From assembly GCF_003544875.1 (NCBI RefSeq), contig NZ_CP032094.1, positions 806,001-870,000 on the forward strand: a DNA stretch of 64,000 nucleotides. The letters are read 5' to 3'. This document shows positions 18,946 through 28,566 of the stretch, piece after piece. The notes under the pieces are model-generated. The model did not search any database and was not told the origin of the DNA. It saw only the letters and a list, made by a program, of their open reading frames with translations. The stretch is from Vibrio alfacsensis (GTDB lineage: Bacteria; Pseudomonadota; Gammaproteobacteria; Enterobacterales; Vibrionaceae). How positions within the stretch are numbered: position 1 is the first letter of the stretch; every line of letters starts with the position of its first letter. The position numbers were made by a program, and so were the translations under genes.

Positions 18946-18957
18946 AATGAAAGCGCA

Positions 18958-18983
18958 CAAAAAGCCAGCATTGCTGGCTTTTA
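18958..18983. terminator. Bidirectional terminator
   Basis: AAAGCCAGC (18961-18969) pairs with GCTGGCTTT (18973-18981), with A-rich and T-rich flanks on both sides. It ends hutA on the minus strand and the small frame on the plus strand. Confidence 0.88.
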
Positions 18984-18996
18984 GTATTTGTAACAC

Positions 18997-21135
18997 TTAA
19001 AATTCGTATTTGACACTAATGTTGTAGTTGCGCTCTGCCTGCGTTTTATCTCGGCTTAGCTCAGTCTCACCACGAACATCGTTCCACAAATGGTATTCTT
19101 CGTTGGTTAAGTTCATCACACCTGTACGAACGGTCAAATCTTTCATTGGTTTGTAATACGCCGTTAAATCAACAACGGTTGCCGATGGCAATGCTACTTG
19201 ATCCTTGATACCGCCGTTATCACTATCAGAATTAATGTCGCTGCTCGACTTCTTCGCCGTGTAGTTTACTTTTAGGCTCGTTCCCCACAGATCATTTGGT
19301 GAGTCGTAGTTGACAGCTGCAACGGCATTCCAAGGATTAACACTGTTTAGTGGGTTACCATCGCCGTCTTCACCTTCAGTATATGCTGCCGCTAGGCGCG
19401 TAGTCATACCTTTAGGCAAACTAGCAATAGCATGCAAATCTAGGCTATTGGAAAGCTCAACACCTTTAATCGTTGCTTCGCTAATGTTGATGAATGTGTA
19501 TTCTGTTAAACCACCATTATCCGAAGACGTTTGCTCAATAAAGTCCGTGTAGTCACTGTAGTAGAACGCCACTTCCGTTGCAGAAACGGCCGTATTATGG
19601 CGGTAACCTAACTCGTACGATAAACTCTTCTCAGACTCTAAACCTGGGTTAGGGCGGTTGGTGTAACCGTGTCCCGGGTTATCATAGGTATAGTAAAGTT
19701 CATCAAATGATGGCGCACGAAAACCTTGGCTAACTTGAGCAAATATTGTCCCAGGTTGAGACAACTTATACGTCGCCCCTAGTCGACCAGTAAAAGCGGA
19801 ATCACTGAACTTTTCAAATGCTTCGTCAGATGTATCTGATGGATCAGTAGAGAAGTAATCGTAACGAATCCCCGGAGTCAAAATTAGCTTATCGTCAAGC
19901 AAGGCTATCTCGTCTTGCAAGAATAGCCCAAAGCTTTCTTCATTTGCGTCTGGTGTGTATACGTAAACTTTATCTGGCGTACTAGGATCTGAGTTAAACT
20001 CGCGATTCGTATTGCTGATGTCACTGTGTTTGTAAGACAGACCATAGACTAAGTAATGATTTTGAATCTCTTTATCTAGCTGAGTTTCAAATTCGATTTT
20101 ATCTTCAGTATATTCGTAGTCTTTCTTCTGTTGGTTATCACCACTAGGCGGAACATAAGGAGGGAAACCTGGGCTTGCTTCTTTGAATCGATGAGTTACC
20201 CCATTTTCTTCTTTACTCGTCCACGTTAAATTAGACGAGATGCTGTCAGCAAAAACCTGATCCGCAAACCAAATGTGTTTAAGACCAAGACGATTTTGCT
20301 TGGTTGAATCTTCAGCATTAAAGTTTTTGTATGATGTACTCGCAATGTCTGAATCAGTTTGGTTATAAATAACTTCACCCAGGAACTCTAGGCGGTGATC
20401 CTCATTTAACTGGGATTGCAGTTTAATCAAAAGGTCGTTCTTGTAATAATCTTGTGACTCAACCGAATAGTTGTCGTACGGTGCTTTTGAAAAGTTTTGC
20501 AGCTCAGAGCCATCACGGCGGGTATACGCTACAAGCGCTTCTAGACTGTCAAAGCGCTTTGCGACAGCAATATGTTCACTAAAAGAATTGTCTTCAGAAG
20601 AGTAGGAAAGTTTAGCTTGGCCACCAAAGTCTTTACCGTCTTTCAAGAAGTCGCTAGGGTCTTTGGTTTCAAATGCTACGACACCGCCGATAGCATCGCT
20701 TCCGTGAAGACTAGATGCAGCACCTTTTACGATCTCAACACTTTTTAGCATGTCAGGATCTACCGTAACGGCACTTGAATTAATGAAAGAGTAGGGACCA
20801 CCGTCAAAAACACCAGGTTGGGAAGCGCCGTCCACGAGAATCTTGACGCGTTTTCCTTCCATGCCTCGAATATTGATACTCTGAACACCTTGTCGTTGAG
20901 TACCATTAACTGTCACGGCGGGTGTGTATTCAAATACATCATTAAGATCTTTAGCCATGTTATCTTCAAGGTCTTTTTCTGAGATAACAGCAACAGATGC
21001 AGCAACAGTATCCATTGTTTGATTAGTACGAGTGGCAGAGACGACCACTTCGTTAAACGTGGAATGTTCCTCTGCGTATGCGCCTTGTGAGATGGCTAAC
21101 AAAATAGAAGTGGTTAATACGGATTTATTATACAT
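18997..21135 (-). CDS. hutA: TonB-dependent heme receptor
   Basis: An outer-membrane receptor importing heme with TonB energy. From the ATG at 21135 it has 712 residues with a signal peptide ending AYA-EE. A TonB box-like EVVVSAT comes next, then a plug with VNIRGMEG-type motif (SINIRGMEG) and a 22-strand barrel ending in aromatic F. The heme-receptor hallmarks FRAPSFDELY and the NPNL-like NPGLESE are present with a nearby His (NPGHGY). A GTG at 21171 is a weaker start. A Fur box lies 65-83 nt upstream, so iron repression is expected. A LysR gene is divergent. Synteny with V. cholerae supports the name hutA. Confidence 0.88.
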   Translation of the reverse strand: MYNKSVLTTSILLAISQGAYAEEHSTFNEVVVSATRTNQTMDTVAASVAVISEKDLEDNMAKDLNDVFEYTPAVTVNGTQRQGVQSINIRGMEGKRVKILVDGASQPGVFDGGPYSFINSSAVTVDPDMLKSVEIVKGAASSLHGSDAIGGVVAFETKDPSDFLKDGKDFGGQAKLSYSSEDNSFSEHIAVAKRFDSLEALVAYTRRDGSELQNFSKAPYDNYSVESQDYYKNDLLIKLQSQLNEDHRLEFLGEVIYNQTDSDIASTSYKNFNAEDSTKQNRLGLKHIWFADQVFADSISSNLTWTSKEENGVTHRFKEASPGFPPYVPPSGDNQQKKDYEYTEDKIEFETQLDKEIQNHYLVYGLSYKHSDISNTNREFNSDPSTPDKVYVYTPDANEESFGLFLQDEIALLDDKLILTPGIRYDYFSTDPSDTSDEAFEKFSDSAFTGRLGATYKLSQPGTIFAQVSQGFRAPSFDELYYTYDNPGHGYTNRPNPGLESEKSLSYELGYRHNTAVSATEVAFYYSDYTDFIEQTSSDNGGLTEYTFINISEATIKGVELSNSLDLHAIASLPKGMTTRLAAAYTEGEDGDGNPLNSVNPWNAVAAVNYDSPNDLWGTSLKVNYTAKKSSSDINSDSDNGGIKDQVALPSATVVDLTAYYKPMKDLTVRTGVMNLTNEEYHLWNDVRGETELSRDKTQAERNYNISVKYEF

Positions 21136-21199
21136 TGATTTCAATACCTTAGATCCATGGTAGGTAAACACAAACGCGGTGAGTTTAATTTAGTTGAAT

Positions 21200-21218
21200 G
21201 ATAATTGCTATCATTATC
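21200..21218 (-). promoter_or_regulatory. Fur box upstream of hutA
   Basis: Read on the minus strand the site is GATAATGATAGCAATTATC, matching the 19-bp Fur consensus at 16 positions. A second, weaker ATTATC-rich stretch follows at 21225-21240. It lies in the hutA/LysR divergent region. Confidence 0.85.
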
Positions 21219-21356
21219 ACTTAAATTATCATTGGTAATGTAACCTAAATGATGTGGTAGTCTTTATTTATCAATCTGTTATATTGTTTTAATGATTTTT
21301 CTATATGTTCACAAAATTTAGTATCGTGACATACATCACAGCATGGAGGGGGTTAC

Positions 21357-22244
21357 ATGCAGAGCCCGATTACTTTAGAAGCACTTCATATCTTAGATGC
21401 GATTGATCGACGGGGCAGTTTTGCCTCGGCCGCCAATGAGTTAGATAGAGCCCCATCTTCACTTAGCTATCAAATTCAAAAGCTCGAGCAAGATCTGGAT
21501 ATCATGATTTTCGATCGTTCAGGGCACAAGGCGCATTTTACAAAAGCAGGAAAACTCATTCTTGAACGCGGTAGAGCCATATTGCAAGCAAGTGAGAAAC
21601 TGGTCGCCGATGCGACATTGCTTGCGAATGGCTGGGAGCTAGACCTTACCGTTGCGTTTGATGGTATCATTCCAATTAAGAACTTCTTTCCTATGGTAGA
21701 AGCATTATCTGACGTCAGTACAACGCGTGTTCGGCTACAAGAAGAAATCCTAGCGGGGAGTTGGGAGTCGCTAAATAGTGGACGTGCCGATTTACTCATT
21801 TGTCCCGCTTTAGATGCGTTGCCACAGGATGTAAAAGCAGAACGAATTGGGAAAATGTCCATGATCTGGGTTGCAGGTAGTGATCATTACGTTCATAAAC
21901 GCAACGGTGAGTTCGATGAAGCGGCACGAGAGAAATACCGAGTGATCGCGATCGCTGATACTGCGAGGGAACAACCTGCGCTAACCATGAATATCACTCA
22001 AAAACAGCCGAGACTTACCGTAACGAACTTCCATGCAAAAGTGGAGGCGCTTGTATCTGGCCTTGGTATTGGCACTTTACCAAGTCAAGTTGCACAGGAA
22101 TTCATTGAGCGTGGAGAGTTAAAGCGTATTAATGGAACAGAAGAGCATTCATTGGATATTATTATGGCTTGGCGAAGAAACACCATGGGTGAGGCGAAAT
22201 CTTGGTGTGTACAGTATTTAAAGAAAAATTGGGCACTAAAGTGA
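21357..22244 (+). CDS. LysR-family regulator (YhaJ-like)
   Basis: A 295-residue LysR protein with the winged helix at residues 7-65 (ALHILDAIDRRGSFASAAN) and a periplasmic-binding-type effector domain. The C-terminal IIMAWRRNTMGEAKSWC and the early sequence resemble E. coli YhaJ, a regulator that senses aromatic compounds. A strong GGAGGGGG ribosome site precedes the ATG. Being divergent from hutA it could regulate that gene, but this linkage may only reflect conserved synteny. Confidence 0.88.
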   Translation: MQSPITLEALHILDAIDRRGSFASAANELDRAPSSLSYQIQKLEQDLDIMIFDRSGHKAHFTKAGKLILERGRAILQASEKLVADATLLANGWELDLTVAFDGIIPIKNFFPMVEALSDVSTTRVRLQEEILAGSWESLNSGRADLLICPALDALPQDVKAERIGKMSMIWVAGSDHYVHKRNGEFDEAAREKYRVIAIADTAREQPALTMNITQKQPRLTVTNFHAKVEALVSGLGIGTLPSQVAQEFIERGELKRINGTEEHSLDIIMAWRRNTMGEAKSWCVQYLKKNWALK

Positions 22245-22429
22245 TGACGTCACTTTCTCAACACGCATTAGCCACGCCATAAGCTAAAAGCACGCGCCAA
22301 GCTAAACCAATAGACGCTTCTAAGGCGTCCATTGCTGAGCATTCAAAGACTTAAAAGATAGGAAACTATCAACTTATCAACTTCAGCTCGCTTGCCAATA
22401 TTCGTTCATAAGAGGCAGGGCGATGACGT

Positions 22430-25063
22430 TTAATTCAGTGGTAACACCATATCTGCGGTCCCGTCACTAAATTGTACATCCAGTTCAAAACCCAAACTTT
22501 GAGCTAATGACAGCATCCCCCGATTCGTTGGCATCGTCATCCCGGACATCTGCGCAGTACCTTTAATTTTGCAGTAGCTGATGATTTTTTGCATCAGAAC
22601 TTTACCCAGGCCTTTACCTTTTAGATCCGAACGAACCAATATCGCAAATTCCGCGTCGCTGTTATCCGGCGTAATTAATGCACGCGAAACACCAATAATG
22701 GATGGGCCATTATCATCAAAGGCCACCGCAACAAATGCCATTTCGCGGTCATAATCAATCTGTGTTAAGTTGGCCAAGGCTTCATGATTAAACTCGCCAA
22801 CATCCGAAAAAAATCGGTTATACAGATCTTCTTTTGATACGCTATTGATAAATTGAGCGTGAATAGGCTCATCTTCTGGGAGAATCGGTCGCAGTAGAAT
22901 AGGCTGGCCATCACGTAAGGTAACCGTTTCAACAAACTCTGCTGGAAATGGACGTATCGCAAGGCGCTGTTGTGCATCACCATCATACTCAGACAAGGTA
23001 ATATCTGCATCGACAATACTTAAATCACTGCCTGACACAAGTACTGGATGGATATCCAGCTTCTGTATTTCTGGTAACTCTACCGCCATTTGTGAAATAC
23101 GTACAAGAAACTTAGAAAACTCATCAATATTAAACGTCTCTTTGTTTCTTTGTAGACGGATCTTTCCAGACTTAAGTGCAATCACAATCAAATAACGTGC
23201 AAGTGCCATATTTAAAGGTGGTAATGCCGCAACGGCATCTTGCATGATATTCCAATCTGAACCGCCTTGCCCTATTAGTATGACCGGGCCAAACACCTTG
23301 TCGACTTTAATACTAACTCGCAGCTCTTCGGCACTGCCAAGCTTAGCCATACCTTGAACGAGTAAGCCTTGCAAATTGGCCTGGGGGTAGCTTAACTTCG
23401 CCGTATCAAGAATGGCTTGAGCGGCACTCGAGACTTCTTGGCTATTGCGTAGGTTAAGCGCAACACCATGAACATCCGATTTATGTGGAATGTCTGGTGA
23501 ACGCAATTTAACAGCGACAGGATAACCAATGTTTTCAGCCATATGAACAACTTCGGATACTTCTGAAGCAATCCAAGTAGGGAGGATATTAAAGCCAAAC
23601 TGTTCAAATAACGGACTATTTTGATGGGTATCTAACGATACTGTTTTTTTGTCCAGCAGTTGTTCTTTAATCCAATTTTTAGCGCTATCAACACTTGCGG
23701 TATGAAGCGGTTCTGCCGTGGTTGGAGTCTGCATTAATTGCTTTTGGTTTCTCCTGTACTCAACTAAGTGCATGTAGGCAACCGCAGCGCTTTCAGGGGT
23801 TCGATAGGTCGGTATACCAGACAGAGTAAACGCGAGTCGAGCATCCCGCGATGTTTGTTCACCAGACCAATTACTCAGAATGTTAAAATGCTTGTGCCTC
23901 GGATGAGCTTTGATGGCTTCAATCACGGCGTTTGCAGTGTCCGTTGAATCGGATACTGCGGATGGACTATGCATAATCAAAATGGCATCCGCACAGTCAT
24001 TATTCATCAAGGTGGTAATGGCTCGAACATAGCGTTCTTTTGTTGCATCGCCGCCTAAGTCAATCGGATTTACACCTTGCCAATTAGCTGGTAGGGATGA
24101 TTTCAATTGCTCAATCGCTTCGTCATCCAAAACAGCCAATTTTCCGCCTCGTTCTAGTAGAGCGTCTATCGCCATGACAGCAGGTCCGCCACCATTTGTC
24201 ACTATGGCGAGACGTTCACCACGAAGTGGGACAGAGTGAGTGAGTGTTTCAACTGCGGCAAACAGTTCATGAGTATTTTTTACTCTTAACATACCAGTAC
24301 GACGAATGGCGGAATCATAGATGATATCAAGCGTATCTATCTCTGGGCTCCCAAGAGCCTGAGCTTCAGGCGAGCAACCCGCTTTTAGTACTAAAATGCG
24401 GCGATTGCGAGATGCCGCTCGAGCTGCAGACATAAATCGACGAGCGTCTTTGATCGATTCAACATACAACAAGATTGATTCTGTTTTTCCATCCATGCTC
24501 AAGTAATCAAGCAGTTCGGCGAAATCAATATCTTGTCCTTGCCCAATCGAGATAAAAGCAGAAAATCCGATATTTTTATCGTTAGCCCAATCAAGAACCG
24601 TTGTACATACAGAAGAGGATTGAGAAACAAACGCGATTTTGCCTGGTTTAGCCGCCACAGGAGAAAAAGAGCAATTGAATTGTTGCCACGGTAAAATAAT
24701 GCCTAAACTATTAGGCCCCAAAACACGAATTGATAGGGCAGAGAGATCAAGATGCTCAACATCATCGGATATCACGATTGCAAATTCAGTGCCTCTTTCA
24801 TCTAACTCTTTTAGTAATTGTTGATTTCGAGAAACATTTGTACAGAGAATCGCAATATCAGGCGTGTAGGGCAGAGCATCAATGCTCGGATAGGCGATAA
24901 CGCCAGATACGGTTTTATATTTTGGTGTCACCGGCATAATCGCGCCACCAAACCCGGATTGAAGTAAATTCCGCATGACGATATGACCGGCACGGAGCGC
25001 TTTAGGTGAGGCGCCAATAACGGCGACAGAGTTAGGTTTGAACAGTTTTTGCAGTTTATTCAT
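22430..25063 (-). CDS. patZ: PatZ/Pat-like protein lysine acetyltransferase
   Basis: The 877 residues combine an NDP-forming acyl-CoA synthetase-like region with a C-terminal GNAT domain. The former has a CoA-binding Rossmann fold from VAVIGASPKALRAG, a flavodoxin-like part, and an ATP-grasp part around 480-690. The GNAT motif RSDLKGKGLGKVLMQKI lies near residue 825. This is the architecture and approximate length of E. coli PatZ (YfiQ), which acetylates acetyl-CoA synthetase and other proteins in the cytosol. It is monocistronic. The 185 nt downstream, up to the LysR stop, hold only a weak hairpin near 22313-22331. Confidence 0.9.
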   Translation of the reverse strand: MNKLQKLFKPNSVAVIGASPKALRAGHIVMRNLLQSGFGGAIMPVTPKYKTVSGVIAYPSIDALPYTPDIAILCTNVSRNQQLLKELDERGTEFAIVISDDVEHLDLSALSIRVLGPNSLGIILPWQQFNCSFSPVAAKPGKIAFVSQSSSVCTTVLDWANDKNIGFSAFISIGQGQDIDFAELLDYLSMDGKTESILLYVESIKDARRFMSAARAASRNRRILVLKAGCSPEAQALGSPEIDTLDIIYDSAIRRTGMLRVKNTHELFAAVETLTHSVPLRGERLAIVTNGGGPAVMAIDALLERGGKLAVLDDEAIEQLKSSLPANWQGVNPIDLGGDATKERYVRAITTLMNNDCADAILIMHSPSAVSDSTDTANAVIEAIKAHPRHKHFNILSNWSGEQTSRDARLAFTLSGIPTYRTPESAAVAYMHLVEYRRNQKQLMQTPTTAEPLHTASVDSAKNWIKEQLLDKKTVSLDTHQNSPLFEQFGFNILPTWIASEVSEVVHMAENIGYPVAVKLRSPDIPHKSDVHGVALNLRNSQEVSSAAQAILDTAKLSYPQANLQGLLVQGMAKLGSAEELRVSIKVDKVFGPVILIGQGGSDWNIMQDAVAALPPLNMALARYLIVIALKSGKIRLQRNKETFNIDEFSKFLVRISQMAVELPEIQKLDIHPVLVSGSDLSIVDADITLSEYDGDAQQRLAIRPFPAEFVETVTLRDGQPILLRPILPEDEPIHAQFINSVSKEDLYNRFFSDVGEFNHEALANLTQIDYDREMAFVAVAFDDNGPSIIGVSRALITPDNSDAEFAILVRSDLKGKGLGKVLMQKIISYCKIKGTAQMSGMTMPTNRGMLSLAQSLGFELDVQFSDGTADMVLPLN

Positions 25064-25299
25064 AGTGACTCCTTGCCGCCGAAATGCTCATTTTTTGGAC
25101 TGTCGTTTACGCCATGATAACGGAATATGTTGCTCTTTAAATATGGTTGGCTCAGACAATTGCGCAAATCTAAACCAACCATGTGGAGTTTGTGCCACTC
25201 ATCACATCAAAATTGAAGATTATTGTCTTTGGTGCTTGATAAAATAGCCGGCTATCGGCATGATTTATTGTAATATTTACTCAGAGCTTTTGTTACTTC

Positions 25300-25866
25300 A
25301 TGAAAAAAATCTCAATCATTGGTTTAACGGTACTGCTTTCGGCTTGTGCATCGGAAACTTACATCACAGACGTTAGCACAGAAAGCTACCGAGAAGATTA
25401 CCAATCTCAAGCCATCTCAAAACCAGTCATGTCGACCGACAATGTAGTAGAAGAAGACGTCAAGCCAACTTATGTTGAGACGACGCCAAAGCCTGAACAA
25501 AGTAATGCAGCGGTACAGCCTCCAAAAGAGCAAGCAAAACCAGTACAGATTGTGCCACCAAGCGAACAGCAAGCAGCGATCCAACGTTTTGGTTATACAA
25601 TCCAAGTTGTTGCCGTGGGTAGCCAAGCAAAAGTTGACCAATTTGCACGTCAGTTGCCACAAAATGACCAACCAATTTGGGAAAACTACAAAATTGTTAA
25701 TGGGACTAAATGGTTCTCTGTTCTTTATGGAGACTACGCTACAAGCGCAGAAGCAAAACAGGCAATCATGCGTTTACCAGAGCAATTCCAACAGCTCAAG
25801 CCATTTGTGAAGAGCATCGATGCCATTAAAAATTCAGCATATCCAACACTTAACAAACTGAATTAG
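25300..25866 (+). CDS. SPOR-domain lipoprotein
   Basis: A 188-residue lipoprotein with lipobox LLSAC (Cys16), a Pro/Gln/Glu-rich linker through about residue 95, and a C-terminal SPOR domain (YTIQVVAVGS to SIDAIK). SPOR domains bind denuded septal peptidoglycan, so it may act at the division site as DamX or RlpA-type proteins do. The ATG is followed by an intact run of seven As. A terminator follows 10 nt after the stop. Confidence 0.85.
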   Translation: MKKISIIGLTVLLSACASETYITDVSTESYREDYQSQAISKPVMSTDNVVEEDVKPTYVETTPKPEQSNAAVQPPKEQAKPVQIVPPSEQQAAIQRFGYTIQVVAVGSQAKVDQFARQLPQNDQPIWENYKIVNGTKWFSVLYGDYATSAEAKQAIMRLPEQFQQLKPFVKSIDAIKNSAYPTLNKLN

Positions 25867-25873
25867 AATTCGA

Positions 25874-25906
25874 AAAAGGGAGCTGAAATGGCTCCCTTAT
25901 TTTTTG
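25874..25906 (+). terminator. Terminator of the SPOR lipoprotein gene
   Basis: AAGGGAGC (25877-25884) pairs with GCTCCCTT (25891-25898) and runs into ATTTTTT. Confidence 0.9.
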
Positions 25907-26015
25907 TTCACTTCCTACCCGAACAGTGTTTCTAACAGTAAAATTACTGTACGTTATCACGCAAAAGTTTATCATACTGAACAGTATCTTTTGGAAATCA
26001 CGGAAAGATTGATTC

Positions 26016-27005
26016 ATGATTAAAAATATTCTTCTACTTTGTGGCGGCGGCTCATCAGAACACGAGATCTCACTGCTATCAGCGAACTTTGTAGAGCAGC
26101 AATTAAACCTCATTGAGAATATCAATGTTACACGCGTCGAAATCAAAAATGAAGGTTGGGTGACTAACCAAGGTGAATTGGTTTACCTAGATTTAAACTC
26201 CAAGCAATTGTGCTCTGACAACTTAAATCTGACGATTGATTTCATCGTACCGTGCATTCACGGTTTTCCTGGTGAGACTGGTGATATCCAATCGATGTTT
26301 GAGATTGCAGGTATTCCTTACCTAGGCTGTGGGCCTGAAGCAAGCAGTAATAGTTTCAACAAAATCACCTCTAAGCTTTGGTATGATGCAATCGGTATTC
26401 CCAATACACCATATCTCTTCTTAACTCGTAATGATGACCAATCACATCAACAAGCATTAGCAGCATTTGATAAATGGGGTAAAGTGTTCATCAAAGCGGC
26501 AAGACAAGGTTCATCCGTTGGGTGTTACAGTGTAACTGAAGAGAGCGATGTTTCTCGTGCGGTGAACGATGCATTTGGTTATTCAGAGCAAGTGCTTGTA
26601 GAAAAAGCAGTAAAACCACGTGAACTGGAAGTCGCGGCCTATGAAATGGATGGCCAACTTCACATTACCAAGCCTGGTGAAGTGATTGCGCCTGATGGAG
26701 CGTTCTACTCATACGATGAAAAATACAGCAGCTCAAGCCACTCGTTAACGGAAGTTGAAGCAAAAGACCTGACCGATGCTCAATCTCAAGCAATTTTAGA
26801 TGCGTCAAAAACAGTATTTACTCAGATGAATTTGCGTCATCTTTCAAGAATTGATTTCTTTCTAACTGAAGACGGCGAAATCTATTTGAATGAGGTGAAT
26901 ACATTCCCAGGAATGACACCGATCTCGATGTTTCCTAAGATGCTTCAAAACAATGGCCACAAATTCCATGAGTTCTTGGAAAGTTGTATTAAGAGTGCAA
27001 TCTAG
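26016..27005 (+). CDS. ddlA: D-alanine--D-alanine ligase
   Basis: An ATP-grasp ligase of 329 residues that makes the D-Ala-D-Ala dipeptide for peptidoglycan in the cytosol. Signatures are LLCGGGSSEHEIS near the N-terminus, HGFPGETGDIQ, the flexible-loop segment KAARQGSSVGC, and the metal-binding LNEVNTFPGMT at the C-terminus. Length is normal and no lesions were seen. Its distance from the division cluster suggests the DdlA-type paralogue. Confidence 0.93.
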   Translation: MIKNILLLCGGGSSEHEISLLSANFVEQQLNLIENINVTRVEIKNEGWVTNQGELVYLDLNSKQLCSDNLNLTIDFIVPCIHGFPGETGDIQSMFEIAGIPYLGCGPEASSNSFNKITSKLWYDAIGIPNTPYLFLTRNDDQSHQQALAAFDKWGKVFIKAARQGSSVGCYSVTEESDVSRAVNDAFGYSEQVLVEKAVKPRELEVAAYEMDGQLHITKPGEVIAPDGAFYSYDEKYSSSSHSLTEVEAKDLTDAQSQAILDASKTVFTQMNLRHLSRIDFFLTEDGEIYLNEVNTFPGMTPISMFPKMLQNNGHKFHEFLESCIKSAI

Positions 27006-27144
27006 CTAACGTTAGCTTCATACATTTTGTGGTAAATATAAACTCAACTGAGCATTATTCTTTCGCTTACATCGAATGCGCGATTTGAATAATGCTTAGC
27101 TACGATTATTATTTAAACAACGTATTGAAAGAAAGTTCAGTGGT

Positions 27145-27533
27145 ATGGCAATTTCTAATTATAGAGGCTATAACCTCCAATCTAGCGGTTCCGACGGCAG
27201 CGTTTGGAGAGTTAAAATCAAAAACCACGTTTTACAAGGTAGTTTAGCGGCGGTAAAAAGAGTATAGATTGGTGGTGTGACACGGCATCGATTATTGATC
27301 CAAAAGAATTTTCATCTTTAGGGCAACGAAAGCAAAGTGCCGCAAATCCACTGTCTGAAGTTTTTAATGGCTACACGATAAAGAACGATACTGGCGAACC
27401 AAACGCTTGGTACTGCATGTTCAATGGCAAGTTGATAAAAGGTGGGAAAACTGCTATTCAACGCCATATCGAAGCTTATTTGATTGCAAAGCAAAAAGCG
27501 ATGCAAGCTCAAGCACAGCAGCAAAAGAAGTAA
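27145..27533 (+). pseudogene. DUF3319 family protein, frameshifted
   Basis: The start frame gives MAISNYRGYNLQSSG through LAAVKRV and a TAG at 27265. Adding one A to the run at 27255-27259 (five As, six needed) joins it to IDWWCDTASIIDPKEF and on to the stop at 27531-27533. Together these give the usual Vibrio DUF3319 protein of about 129 residues. The function is unknown. It lies 4 nt upstream of yciH, so it probably forms an operon with it. Confidence 0.75.
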
Positions 27534-27537
27534 ATCT

Positions 27538-27849
27538 ATGACACTCGTATATTCAACAGAAACTGGTCGAATCAAACCAGAAGAAGAGAAAGTCGAACGT
27601 CCTAAAGGCGACGGCATTGTTCGAATCCAACGCCAAACCAAAGGCCGTAAAGGTAAAGGGGTTTGTATTGTCACTGGATTAGATCTTAATGATGCGCCTT
27701 TAAAATTACTGGCCGCCGAGCTTAAGAAAGTTTGTGGTTGTGGTGGTTCAGTTAAAGATGGCACTATCGAGATTCAAGGTGATGCTCGTGACAAGATCAA
27801 AGCACACTTAGAGAAAAAAGGAATGACGGTAAAACTTGCCGGCGGTTAA
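27538..27849 (+). CDS. yciH: SUI1/eIF1-like translation factor YciH
   Basis: A 103-residue homologue of eIF1. The SUI1 core includes IVRIQRQTKGRKGKGVCIVTGL, the loop CGCGGSVKDGTIEIQGD and HLEKKGMTVKLAGG. E. coli YciH can monitor initiation fidelity and inhibits translation of some messages under stress. The ATG at 27538 begins the conserved MTLVYSTETG; an in-frame start at 27484 lies inside the preceding gene and is unlikely. A terminator follows. Confidence 0.93.
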   Translation: MTLVYSTETGRIKPEEEKVERPKGDGIVRIQRQTKGRKGKGVCIVTGLDLNDAPLKLLAAELKKVCGCGGSVKDGTIEIQGDARDKIKAHLEKKGMTVKLAGG

Positions 27850-27875
27850 ACCAAGCAAGATGACCAACATTTATA

Positions 27876-27902
27876 AGAGCGCCATAGTTTGGCGCTTTTT
27901 TT
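27876..27902 (+). terminator. Terminator of yciH
   Basis: AGCGCCA (27878-27884) pairs with TGGCGCT (27890-27896) across a 5-nt loop and is followed by seven Ts. Confidence 0.9.
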
Positions 27903-28132
27903 ACGTCTTAATCTTTTCGTCACGCGAGTTAATGAACTGAGTGCAACAAGCCAATCTCTGAATAGACATTGGCTAATGGAAGATCAAGCAATCGCAGATT
28001 GATAGATCGATATTAGCTATTTTATGGTAAATAACGATTATGTTTAATGAAGCTGATAAAATCCGTTGGATTTTAAAATCTGGGAGGGTTAGGAGCCCAA
28101 AGTATTGTAGATTACGAATACAACCGCGTTTA

Positions 28133-28160
28133 ATTTAACATAACACATATAATGCGCACT
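28133..28160 (-). other. dif: dif chromosome-dimer resolution site (XerCD)
   Basis: On the minus strand the site reads as a XerC-type arm AGTGCGCATTA, a 6-bp centre TATGTG and a XerD-type arm TTATGTTAAAT. The XerD arm is identical to the E. coli and Vibrio dif arm as I recall them, and the XerC arm is identical to that of V. cholerae dif1. The 11-6-11 spacing is exact. XerC and XerD recombine here, activated by FtsK, to resolve chromosome dimers. The intergenic position and the flanking matS sites favour a chromosomal dif over an integrated phage attachment site. Confidence 0.9.
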
Positions 28161-28250
28161 AAATTATGTAGGCGCAAAGCGATAATGTCCTAATATTTCC
28201 AAGTGAATCTGTCCTATGTTTGCTTGTTGGTATTTAGGATCTTCGTAACT

Positions 28251-28367
28251 ATGAATGACAAAGATATTTTAAAACTTGGTGCTATCCTAGATGTTTGTGA
28301 AAAACGCTTACGACAAGTCGACACTGGAAAGACAAAGGACAACAAAATTATCGAGTCTCATTTGTGA
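28251..28367 (+). CDS. Doubtful 38-codon frame
   Basis: An ATG opens MNDKDILKLGAILDVCEK and continues with basic, helical residues to a TGA at 28365. An AGGA lies about 13 nt upstream, too far for a good ribosome site. The amphipathic composition looks protein-like, but I do not recognise it and it may be a decayed gene. Confidence 0.25.
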   Translation: MNDKDILKLGAILDVCEKRLRQVDTGKTKDNKIIESHL

Positions 28368-28566
28368 ATTGGTAAATCACTTTGATTTTTGGCATTAGCA
28401 GTACTGTGTCACACAACGAATTACATTTAGCTCGAAGGATGATGTATGCGAGACGATAAATTCATACGCGCGACATTCTTTCGTGCAAACAATTGAACAA
28501 GATCACATTTTATATTTCAAAATGTTGATAATTCGCGTTGAAATATCTGCGTCAAAAGCTAGTAAA

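Larger units (their letters stand above)
27903..28566. other. Gene-poor segment containing dif
   Basis: This 660-bp stretch carries no well-supported gene. It holds a small hairpin (AAAATCC to GGATTTT, 28058-28074), a GGGAGGG tract at 28082-28088, the dif site at 28133-28160 and a possible 38-codon frame at 28251-28367. Base composition is AT-rich. Confidence 0.6.

Noticed and set aside
28082..28088. KOPS motif beside dif
   Set aside because: GGGAGGG is one base short of GGGNAGGG, and a reliable polarity analysis needs a full scan.
28040..28138. 32-codon frame overlapping dif
   Set aside because: No ribosome site, contains a hairpin, and shares its end with the dif arm; dif explains the conservation better.
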